Notes under the pieces: generated by a model
Seen by the model: only the letters and a program-made list of their open reading frames with translations
What the model was told of the DNA's origin: nothing
Databases searched by the model: none
Shown here: in pieces, positions 1-5,801 of the stretch
How positions within the stretch are numbered: the first letter of the stretch is position 1
Layout of the letters: each line of letters starts with the position of its first letter
Assembly (NCBI GenBank): GCA_007123695.1
Contig: SLGN01000559.1
Location: 1-7,889, forward strand
Source: Verrucomicrobiales bacterium
GTDB lineage: Bacteria > Verrucomicrobiota > Verrucomicrobiia > Verrucomicrobiales > DEV007
DNA length: 7,889 bases
Reading direction: 5' to 3'
Translations under genes and position numbers: made by a program

Positions 1-647
1 CAGAGATCGGTCCTTTCCGGTTCGAAGCGTCCTCCCCCGTCGGCGACGCTCCAATGCGGGACGAGGCGGAGCCGTTCCTCGGCGACCCCGTAGCGGTCGC
101 GGAGCAGGTCGCGCATGTCCCGTCCGAGGACGACGACGGCTTCGGCCCCGCGCAGGGCCGAGCGGTTCGCGCGGCGCCAGAGGCGGGCGGAGAGGCGGTC
201 GTCGCGCAGCTTGCCGAGGGCAACGAGCCCGTCGGGGAAGACGTCGTGGCAGACGATCTGGTAGCGGAAGCCCGCGAGGCGGGACAGGGCGTGGATCCAA
301 ACCGGGGAAAAGGGCGGATTGGTCACCGCGCAGACGAGGGCGCCGCGCCCCTCTCGCAGGATCCGCCAGGTCGCCGAGAGGACGAAGGCGGCCATGTAGA
401 GGGCGCGCAGCGGCAGGCTCCGCTTGTAGTCGAGGCGGAGACCGCAGCGGAACACGCGGACCTTTCCCCGCCGGTCCGTGGCCGGGATGGGCCGATCCTC
501 GTCCCCGGCGAGCAGGACGGGGTAGCCGCACACGACGGAGAGGTCGAGCGGGGCCTCCTCCATCGCCCCGAGCAGTTCGTCGAGCAGATGGCTCGTCGAC
601 TGCAGGTCGGGCCAATAGGGTTGGCTCACTAACAAAACCCTGTTCAT
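1..647 (-). CDS. GT4-type glycosyltransferase, N-terminal part (partial)
   Basis: The first 215 codons are present and the gene continues past the left edge. The frame is open throughout. The N-terminus MNRVLLVSQPYWPD (1-14) and the following helix STSHLLDELLGAME (17-30) are the opening of a GT-B acceptor domain like those of WbuB/WcaI-type GT4 enzymes. VTNPPFSP (108-115) and IVCHDVFPDGLVALGKL (131-147) closely match the family pattern 'v...pp...p', '..D..Pd..v..g.l'. RGAEAVVVLGRDMRDLLRDR (166-185) and RLRLVPHWSV (192-201) form the boundary to the donor domain, the 'advv.ls..m...l' and 'v.viPNw.d' elements. The nucleotide-binding donor half is outside the window. The ATG at 647-645 starts ten bases after the sulfotransferase stop, with GGTAGG as a weak ribosome site. 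The opening codons (GTT TTG TTA) are unusually AT-rich for this window. Donor and acceptor are unknown. Confidence 0.85.
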   Translation of the reverse strand, partial: MNRVLLVSQPYWPDLQSTSHLLDELLGAMEEAPLDLSVVCGYPVLLAGDEDRPIPATDRRGKVRVFRCGLRLDYKRSLPLRALYMAAFVLSATWRILREGRGALVCAVTNPPFSPVWIHALSRLAGFRYQIVCHDVFPDGLVALGKLRDDRLSARLWRRANRSALRGAEAVVVLGRDMRDLLRDRYGVAEERLRLVPHWSVADGGGRFEPERTDL

Positions 648-657
648 TCGCGGTTGC

Positions 658-1539
658 CTACCATGCGTCGTCCCGTTCGTAGCCGAACTCGACGAGGAGC
701 CCGCCGCCGGACTCCAGGAGCTCCGCCTTGAGCGCCTCGTCGAAATGGTTGCGCCAGTCGCCCGCGACGCCCTTGCGGAAAAAGGCCCCGCCCTCGCCCG
801 AGGACCGGCTCGCCTCGAAGCGGTGCCGCTCGACGATCCCGGCGAGCAGCGTCTCGTCGGCGGGCAGTCCGAAGAGCCCGAGGACGCGGCGCAGGGCGGC
901 GGCGGGGTCTTCGAGCATCTCCTCGTAGCTGAGCATGAGGCTGGTCTCGGGATCGCGGTGGTCGCGCCACGAGCGCATCCAGGCGGCGAACTCGGGGAGC
1001 CGCCGCCGCAGGAAGAAGCGAAGCGCCCCGGCGGCGTCGAGATTCTTCAGAGCGGGGTGGTCCTGGTGCCAGGGGGTGGCCCGCACGTAGTGGACGTAGC
1101 TGACGGCGACGTCGCGCGGGTCGCGGTGGAGGATGGCACAGGGGACGCCCGCCTCGCGCAGCACCGCGACGTTGCCGGGAGTGCCGGGGCAGTGCATCTT
1201 TGTCAGGACGAGGGCCCCGCGGAAGCGGCCGAGGCATCCGGGAGGAAGCTCGAAAAGGTGGCCGGCCTGGCCCCGCAGCTCGGCGAAGCTGGCCTCGGGC
1301 AGGAGCACCTCGCGGTAGCCGGGGTAGCTCGCGAGCATGCGCTCGAGCCAGGTCGAGCCGCTCTTGGGCAGGCCCGCGACGAAGAGGAGCGGATGCGGGT
1401 AGCGGTCGCCGAACTCGCGATATCCCCTTCTCGCGGCGGCGAGCTGCGCCCAGTAGCGGGGCAGGACCATGGAGCGCTTCACGGCGAGACCGAGGGGCCG
1501 CGGCATTCTCTGCATCAGAGCGGTGTAGCGTCCGATCAT
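658..1539 (-). CDS. Sulfotransferase, cytosolic SULT-type domain
   Basis: Predicted 293-residue PAPS-dependent sulfotransferase of the Sulfotransfer_1 family. GLPKSGSTWLERML (56-69) is the 5'-phosphosulfate loop, with Lys59. TKMH (113-116) places His116 where SULT enzymes have the catalytic base. LHRDPRDVAVSYVHY (137-151) is the 3'-phosphate segment with Arg139 and Ser147. LSYEEMLEDPAAALRRVLGL (203-222) is a conserved helix region. FFRKGVAGDWRNHF (253-266) is the C-terminal RKGxxGDWxNxF signature that binds the 3'-phosphate in SULTs. All key elements are intact. There is no signal peptide or membrane helix, so it should be cytoplasmic. The ATG at 1539-1537 overlaps the dehydratase stop (ATGA) and the stop is TAG at 660-658. 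It belongs to a different sulfotransferase branch from the gene at 5088-5801. The substrate is probably a lipid-linked glycan or sugar nucleotide by context, but a small-molecule acceptor cannot be excluded. Confidence 0.92.
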   Translation of the reverse strand: MIGRYTALMQRMPRPLGLAVKRSMVLPRYWAQLAAARRGYREFGDRYPHPLLFVAGLPKSGSTWLERMLASYPGYREVLLPEASFAELRGQAGHLFELPPGCLGRFRGALVLTKMHCPGTPGNVAVLREAGVPCAILHRDPRDVAVSYVHYVRATPWHQDHPALKNLDAAGALRFFLRRRLPEFAAWMRSWRDHRDPETSLMLSYEEMLEDPAAALRRVLGLFGLPADETLLAGIVERHRFEASRSSGEGGAFFRKGVAGDWRNHFDEALKAELLESGGGLLVEFGYERDDAW

Positions 1540-3497
1540 GGCGCTTCGGCGGGCTCGGCGTCGGTGGCGGGCTCGGCGCCTCCGGCCCCGTCGGACGGCG
1601 GCAGGAGCCGCGACCCGCCGATGAGGGAGTGGGCGTAGGCTCGCAGCCCGGCCTCGTCGCCCTCGTCGACGAGCTCGAGGAGCCGCCCCAGATCGACCGC
1701 CTCGACCTCCTCGAGACCGCTCTTGCGCACCACCCAGATCCGGTCGAGGTCGGTGCGGACGACGTCCTCGTCATCGGTGAGGAGCTCCTCGTATTCCTTC
1801 TCGCCCTTCTTCAGTCCGGTGTAGACCACGGGGATCTCCACGTCGGGGACGAAGCCGGAAAGCTCGATCATGCGCCGGGCCATGTCGTCGATGCGGACCG
1901 GCTCGCCCATCTCCAGTACGAAGATGCGGCGGTCTTCCTCGATCGCCCCGGCGGTGAGGACTAGTTCGACGGCCTCGGGGATGGTCATGAAGAAGCGCGT
2001 CACCTTCGGGCTCGTCACCGTGACGGGCCCGCCCCGCGCGATCTGCTCGCGGAAGATCGGGATGACGCTGCCGTTGCTGCCGAGCACGTTGCCGAAGCGC
2101 ACCGCCTTGAAGCGGGTGCGGCAGCCCTCGGCGCGGACGGGCCGCTCGACCACGACCCGCTCGGCGAGCCGCTTGCTCGCCCCCATCAGGCTGGTGGGCC
2201 GCACCGCCTTGTCGGTCGAGACGAGGACGAAGTCCCCCACGCCCTCCTCCTCGGCGACCTTCGCCGCGACGTGGGTGCCGACGACATTGTTCTGGAAGCA
2301 GGCGGCGGCGTTGCGCTCCATCAGATCGACGTGCTTGTAGGCGGCCGCGTGGTAGAGCACGTCGATGCCCCCGGCCCCGCGGATCACGGAGCGCAACTGC
2401 TCGCCGCGCTTCACGTCCCCGGCCACGGCGACCAGCGCCACGCCCGCCTTGTCGGCCACCGGGGCCAGCTCCCGCTCGATCTCGAAGAGGTGGAACTCGC
2501 TCAGCTCGTAGAGGACAAGGGCGGCGGGGCGGTGCTTCAGGACCTGGCGGCAGATTTCCGAGCCGATGCTGCCGCCGGCCCCGGTCACGAGGATGCGGCG
2601 GCCCGCGATCATGCCCTCGAGCCGGTCGGTGGCCGCCTCGTAGGGCAAGCGGGGCAGAAGATCCTCGATCGCCACGGTGCGGATCGCACTGACATCGACG
2701 AGGCCCGAGGCGATCTCCTCGAGGGAGGGCACGACCCGGTAGTCGCACTTGAGCTTGCTCTCGGCGAGGGCGTCGACGACCCCGCGGATGCGCAGCGGTC
2801 CGGTGAACGGGGGAAGAAAGAGGATCGTGGTGGCCGAGAGACTCCGAACCAGTTCGGGGATGGAGTCGGCGGAGGAATGGACGCGCACCCCGCGCAGCTT
2901 CGCTCCCTTGTGCCGCGGGTCGTCGGAAACGATCCCGACGACGCGTCCGGAGCTGGTGCCGTGGGGCTGGAGGCTGCGGAGGAGGACGTCGGCCTCCTCG
3001 GGACGACCCAGGACGAGGATGCGGCCCTCGCCCCCGGAACGCAGGGTGTTTTCCCGCAGCAGCCGGGCGAGGCCCCGCCCTCCCAGCTCCCACGCGACGA
3101 GGAGCAAGTAGGTCACCACGAGGACCGCGCGGGAGACGCCGTCGAAGGAATAGCCGTTGACCGCGTAGATGAAGGCGGCGGCGAGCAGGGTGCCGACACC
3201 GAAGGCGACGGCGGTGACGACGGCGTCGCGCAGGGTGAAGAAGCGCCACATGCCCCGGTGCAGCCCGAAGGCGAAGATGCAGACGAGGTAGCAGCCGAAG
3301 AGGATGGCGACGCGCGCCTCGAAATTGACGAGCTGGCGCTCGGGGATCTCGAACTCGAAGCGCAGGAGATAGGCCGCGAAATGCGCCAAGGCGATCCCGG
3401 CGAGATGGAAGACGGTCGCGAGGCTGCGCCGGAAGAGGGTCGACTCCCAGAGTCGGGCGAGGGCGCGGGAGGGCGCGGGCTGGATGGCGGGGTTCAC
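1536..3497 (-). CDS. wbpM: Membrane nucleotide-sugar 4,6-dehydratase, WbpM/CapD family
   Basis: Predicted 653-residue inner-membrane protein that removes water from a UDP-HexNAc to give the UDP-4-keto-6-deoxy sugar. Four hydrophobic segments lie at about 29-47, 62-80, 92-112 and 122-138. A first Rossmann-like domain starts with GRILVLGRPEEA (158-169). The catalytic SDR domain starts with RRILVTGAGGSIGSE (300-314). LYHAAAYKHVDLME (381-394) and FVLVSTDKA (423-431) are family hallmarks. The active site has Asp429-Lys430 and MGASK, so methionine (438) stands where most SDRs have the catalytic tyrosine, with Lys442 retained; this is the pattern of large WbpM-type enzymes. VRFGNVLGSNGSVIPIF (466-482) and KKGEKEYEELL (563-573) complete the domain. 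An Ala/Glu/Pro-rich tail covers about 637-653. The start is GTG at 3497-3495, overlapping the previous stop (GTGA); extensions upstream lie inside that gene. The symbol denotes the family, not a proven orthologue. Confidence 0.93.
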   Translation of the reverse strand: MNPAIQPAPSRALARLWESTLFRRSLATVFHLAGIALAHFAAYLLRFEFEIPERQLVNFEARVAILFGCYLVCIFAFGLHRGMWRFFTLRDAVVTAVAFGVGTLLAAAFIYAVNGYSFDGVSRAVLVVTYLLLVAWELGGRGLARLLRENTLRSGGEGRILVLGRPEEADVLLRSLQPHGTSSGRVVGIVSDDPRHKGAKLRGVRVHSSADSIPELVRSLSATTILFLPPFTGPLRIRGVVDALAESKLKCDYRVVPSLEEIASGLVDVSAIRTVAIEDLLPRLPYEAATDRLEGMIAGRRILVTGAGGSIGSEICRQVLKHRPAALVLYELSEFHLFEIERELAPVADKAGVALVAVAGDVKRGEQLRSVIRGAGGIDVLYHAAAYKHVDLMERNAAACFQNNVVGTHVAAKVAEEEGVGDFVLVSTDKAVRPTSLMGASKRLAERVVVERPVRAEGCRTRFKAVRFGNVLGSNGSVIPIFREQIARGGPVTVTSPKVTRFFMTIPEAVELVLTAGAIEEDRRIFVLEMGEPVRIDDMARRMIELSGFVPDVEIPVVYTGLKKGEKEYEELLTDDEDVVRTDLDRIWVVRKSGLEEVEAVDLGRLLELVDEGDEAGLRAYAHSLIGGSRLLPPSDGAGGAEPATDAEPAEAP

Positions 3498-4072
3498 TTC
3501 GGCTCGGGGGCGATTGGGGTTTCCCGGTTGACGCGGTCTCCGAAGCCGCCGCCGAAGGCGGTGCGCCAGAGGATCGCCACGTCGAGGGCGAGGGAGCGGC
3601 GGCGGAGGTATTCGGCATCGCACTCGGCGAGGCGGACGGGATCGGACATGTCGATGCCGCGCACCTGGCCAAGGCCGGTGATGCCGGGGAGCAGGGCGAA
3701 GACGCCGCGGGCCTCGCGCTCGCGCACGAGCTCCTCCTGCGAGGGCAGGCAGGGGCGCGGACCGACGAAGGCCATCTCGCCGCGCAGCACGTTGAGGAGC
3801 TGGGGCAGCTCGTCGAGCTTCGCCTTTCGCAGAAAGCGCCCCAGCGGCGTCACCGCGTCGGCCCCGATTTCGTGGGTGCCGGCCTGGCGCGTGCCCTGGC
3901 GCATGGTGCGCAGCTTCAGGCAGAGGAAAGGGCGCCGGCCCTTGCCGACGCGCTCCTGGCGGAAGAGGGCCGGCCCTTCCGAGCCGAGGCGCACCGCCGC
4001 GGCGAGGACGAGGAGGAGCGGGCCGGCGAGGACGAGCATCAGCCCGGCGAAAAGACGTTCGATCAGGCGCAT
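3494..4072 (-). CDS. Initiating phosphoglycosyl transferase, small monotopic type (PglC/WbpL-function analogue)
   Basis: Predicted 192-residue enzyme that transfers a sugar phosphate from a UDP-sugar to undecaprenyl phosphate at the inner face of the cytoplasmic membrane, the first committed step of glycan assembly. Residues 8-28 form one hydrophobic segment broken by Pro18, as in the re-entrant helix of PglC-type monotopic enzymes. FRQERVGKGRRPF (37-49) and LKLRTM (52-57) are hallmark motifs. The catalytic Asp-Glu pair is D87-E88 in KAKLDELPQLLNVLRGEM (83-100), followed by FVGPRP (102-107) and LLPGITGLGQVRG (127-139). Length matches the minimal catalytic domain; the N-terminal membrane domain of WbaP/WcaJ-type enzymes is absent. 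The ATG at 4072 lies inside the end of the upstream gene (10-base overlap) and I see no Shine-Dalgarno sequence, so translation is probably coupled. Its stop overlaps the next GTG start. The sugar is probably the 6-deoxy-HexNAc made by the flanking genes (inference). Confidence 0.93.
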   Translation of the reverse strand: MRLIERLFAGLMLVLAGPLLLVLAAAVRLGSEGPALFRQERVGKGRRPFLCLKLRTMRQGTRQAGTHEIGADAVTPLGRFLRKAKLDELPQLLNVLRGEMAFVGPRPCLPSQEELVREREARGVFALLPGITGLGQVRGIDMSDPVRLAECDAEYLRRRSLALDVAILWRTAFGGGFGDRVNRETPIAPEPK

Positions 4073-5025
4073 CGGGAAGGGGTGGGAACGGAGACGGACC
4101 GGGCCATCGCCGCGAGGGTGGGTTCGTCGGGGTCCCAGGCGAAGGCCTCGCGTGCCGGGGAGGCGTCGACGACGAGGTCGCCGAGGAGTCCGGCTGCGGT
4201 CTCGGCGCGCCCCGCCGCGCGCAGCGCGGCCGCAAGGAGGGCGGGGGGAAAAGGAAGGAGCCCGGCCCCGCGCCCGAGGGCGCCCCGCAGGGCTGTGCAG
4301 ACCTCGCGTAGGGAGACGGTTTCGCGGTCGGCGGCGAGGTAGGCGCCCGACAGCCCGCCCTGCCCCGCCTTGGCGAGGACGGCCTCCACCAGCGAGGCGA
4401 GATTTCCGATGCCTAGGAAGGAGCGCCGGTTCGCAACCGAGCCGAAGGGCAGCGGCAGGGGCGATCGCGCGAGGGAGACGAGGCTGCCCCACGCCCCTTT
4501 GGCTCCCGGACCAAAAATCAGGGGAGGCCGCAGGTGGACGACCGGGCGGTCCGGAGCGGCGGCGGCATCGAGAGCCTGCTCGCAGTCCCGCTTCGACCGG
4601 CCGTAGTCCGTGCCGGGGTCGGGCTTTCGCGAATCGTCGAGGATCGCCCCGCCAAGCGCTTCGGGCCGGCCGAGGACCGCGACGCTGCTGAGATGGACGA
4701 CCGCCCGCACTCCGGCGACGGACACCGTCTCGGCGAGGCGGCGGGAAAAGACGACACTGCTGCGGTAGGCCTCGGCGGCGGAGTCCCCGCGTCCCGCGTT
4801 CGCCGGGGTGGCCCCGGCCGAGTGGACCACCGCCTCGACGCCCTCCAGCGCCTCCGCCAGCCCTTCTCCCGCGCTGCCGACGACCGACCAGGCCAAAGCT
4901 CCGCCCGCAGATGGGTGGGGTGCGGGCCGCCGCGACGCGGCCACGACGGAATGGCCCGACTCGGAAAGCTGCCTTCCGAGATGGGCGCCGACGAATCCGC
5001 TCGCTCCGGTCAATAGAATCCGCAT
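4063..5025 (-). CDS. Extended SDR: NAD-dependent nucleotide-sugar epimerase/reductase (WbpV/WreQ-like candidate)
   Basis: Predicted 320-residue extended short-chain dehydrogenase/reductase acting on a nucleotide sugar in the cytoplasm. TGASGFVGAHL (6-16) is the N-terminal GxxGxxG cofactor loop. Ser113-Ser114 in HLSSVAVLG and the YGRSK motif (Tyr141, Lys145) supply the Ser-Tyr-Lys triad. LRPPLIFGPG (165-174) and SFLGIGNLASLVEAVL (202-217) are the usual substrate-domain segments. Length fits the family. The gene lies directly before a phosphoglycosyl transferase and a WbpM-type dehydratase, the same set as wbpV-wbpL-wbpM and wreQ-wreU-wreV, where the SDR reduces the 4-keto intermediate to a 6-deoxy-HexNAc. 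That role is inferred; a 4-epimerase remains possible. I chose the ATG at 5025 because MRILLTGASG is a standard N-terminus, though AGAGG abuts it with no spacing. A TTG at 5091 that overlaps the upstream stop would add 22 atypical residues. Confidence 0.85.
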   Translation of the reverse strand: MRILLTGASGFVGAHLGRQLSESGHSVVAASRRPAPHPSAGGALAWSVVGSAGEGLAEALEGVEAVVHSAGATPANAGRGDSAAEAYRSSVVFSRRLAETVSVAGVRAVVHLSSVAVLGRPEALGGAILDDSRKPDPGTDYGRSKRDCEQALDAAAAPDRPVVHLRPPLIFGPGAKGAWGSLVSLARSPLPLPFGSVANRRSFLGIGNLASLVEAVLAKAGQGGLSGAYLAADRETVSLREVCTALRGALGRGAGLLPFPPALLAAALRAAGRAETAAGLLGDLVVDASPAREAFAWDPDEPTLAAMARSVSVPTPSRCA

Positions 5026-5087
5026 CCTCTGGCGGGAGCGGTACGCTTCACCCCCGGGGTGCGAACATCGGGCATGGCGTCGGCTTT
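5026..5087 (-). other. 62-nt intergenic spacer with a GC-rich inverted repeat
   Basis: This is the only sizeable gap in the gene row. It contains arms CACCCC and GGGGTG around a single C at 5049-5061, which could form a five-pair hairpin with a three-base loop in the transcript. There is no run of T after it, so it does not look like a standard intrinsic terminator. A TTGAAA hexamer at its upstream edge (minus strand, 5091-5086) resembles a -35 box, but no good -10 follows at the right distance. It may be an untranslated leader, or part of the next gene if a TTG start at 5091 is used. Confidence 0.3.
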
Positions 5088-5801
5088 TCAAGCCCGCTGC
5101 CGCCGACCCGTCCAGCGCAACGCGTCGTCGGGCTCGGCGCCCTCGCCGTAGCCGAAGGCGGCGAAATCGGCGGCATACCAGTCCGCGACAAGACGGCGCG
5201 AGTCCTCGTCGTAGCCGCAGTCATCCCGCTCGCGCAGGCGGCCGGAGTTGCGGCGTCCGAGCGTCCCGCCGAAAGGGACCCCGAGATGCTCCGCGATCCT
5301 GGCGACATCCTCGGCGAGCGTCTCGAAGCGGCCCACGTAGTCGACGAGCCAGGTTCCGTCCTCGGGATCCTGCAGGTAGTCGACCTGACGCCGCGGCCGC
5401 GAGGCCACGTGGCGGGCGACGAAATCGGAGAAGCTCATCCCCGAGACAACACTGTGCCGCGGATGCGCCGCCGACTGGCGGATGAAATGATAGAGACTGG
5501 CTACCTCGTCGAAGGGATCCCGCACGAAGGCGAAGGCGAAGTAGCGCCCGTAGCGCTCCGCCCCGAGACCGTCGCGGACCTCGCAGGCGCGACTGTGCTT
5601 GTGGAAGCCGGTCACGGCGGTGCGGCCCGCATTCCAGCCGCAGCGGTCGATGGCCAGGCGGATGAGCTTCCGCGTCGGAACCCACCCGTAGAAAGCGCGG
5701 TCGCGCAGGCGGCAATGGGGCAGGAAGACCTCCATCACGCTCGTGCCGGCCGTCTTCGGGATGTGGATGAAGACGAAGCGCTTGCTTTCCGAGATCAACA
5801 T
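5088..5801 (-). CDS. Sulfotransferase family 2 protein (HIPKTAGTS type)
   Basis: Predicted PAPS-dependent sulfotransferase of 237 residues, related to the Sulfotransfer_2 family that includes carbohydrate sulfotransferases such as the chondroitin and HNK-1 types. FVFIHIPKTAGTS (9-21) is the 5'-phosphosulfate-binding loop, with Lys16 as the key PAPS contact. FAFVRDPFDEVASLYHF (90-106) is the 3'-phosphate-binding segment, with Arg94 and Ser102 in the expected places. GRFETLAEDVARIAEHLGV (157-175) is the conserved 'fE-l-...-hl' region. His67 and His69 lie in GFHKHS between the two sites. The protein starts almost directly at the PAPS loop and has no signal peptide or membrane anchor, so it should be cytoplasmic. 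The chosen ATG at 5801-5799 has a GGGAGGG ribosome site a few bases upstream and overlaps the preceding stop by 7 bases. An in-frame extension of 27 codons lies in the previous gene and is unlikely. A glycan substrate is inferred from the neighbours. Confidence 0.9.
   Translation of the reverse strand: MLISESKRFVFIHIPKTAGTSVMEVFLPHCRLRDRAFYGWVPTRKLIRLAIDRCGWNAGRTAVTGFHKHSRACEVRDGLGAERYGRYFAFAFVRDPFDEVASLYHFIRQSAAHPRHSVVSGMSFSDFVARHVASRPRRQVDYLQDPEDGTWLVDYVGRFETLAEDVARIAEHLGVPFGGTLGRRNSGRLRERDDCGYDEDSRRLVADWYAADFAAFGYGEGAEPDDALRWTGRRQRA

Noticed and set aside
54..632. Plus-strand open frame of 192 codons at the left edge
   Set aside because: It is antisense to a convincing partial GT4 glycosyltransferase on the minus strand and has no domain-like sequence of its own.
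627..647. TTA codon and AT-rich start of the leftmost glycosyltransferase as a possible bldA-type control or transfer boundary
   Set aside because: Low GC just after a start codon is common in GC-rich genes because it reduces mRNA structure. The rest of the gene has the same composition as its neighbours, and nothing indicates an actinomycete.
644..1774. Minus-strand frame of 376 codons overlapping the SULT-type sulfotransferase
   Set aside because: It is an out-of-frame shadow, Arg/Pro/Ala-rich with no motifs. The alternative frame at 658-1539 contains every sulfotransferase signature.
1771..3672. Minus-strand frame of 633 codons within the dehydratase gene
   Set aside because: It is a shadow frame of the WbpM-type gene. 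The translation is Arg/Pro-rich, while the other frame shows intact Rossmann and active-site motifs.
2271..4691. Very long plus-strand open frame (806 codons) opposite the dehydratase, phosphoglycosyl transferase and SDR genes
   Set aside because: GC-rich codon use on the minus strand suppresses stops in the antisense frame. The translation is low-complexity Arg/Gly/Glu-rich, has no recognisable domain and spans three well-supported genes.
5049..5061. Possible intrinsic terminator at the inverted repeat in the 62-nt spacer
   Set aside because: The stem would be only five pairs and no U-tract follows on the minus-strand transcript. Downstream genes are in the same orientation and appear to belong to the same pathway.
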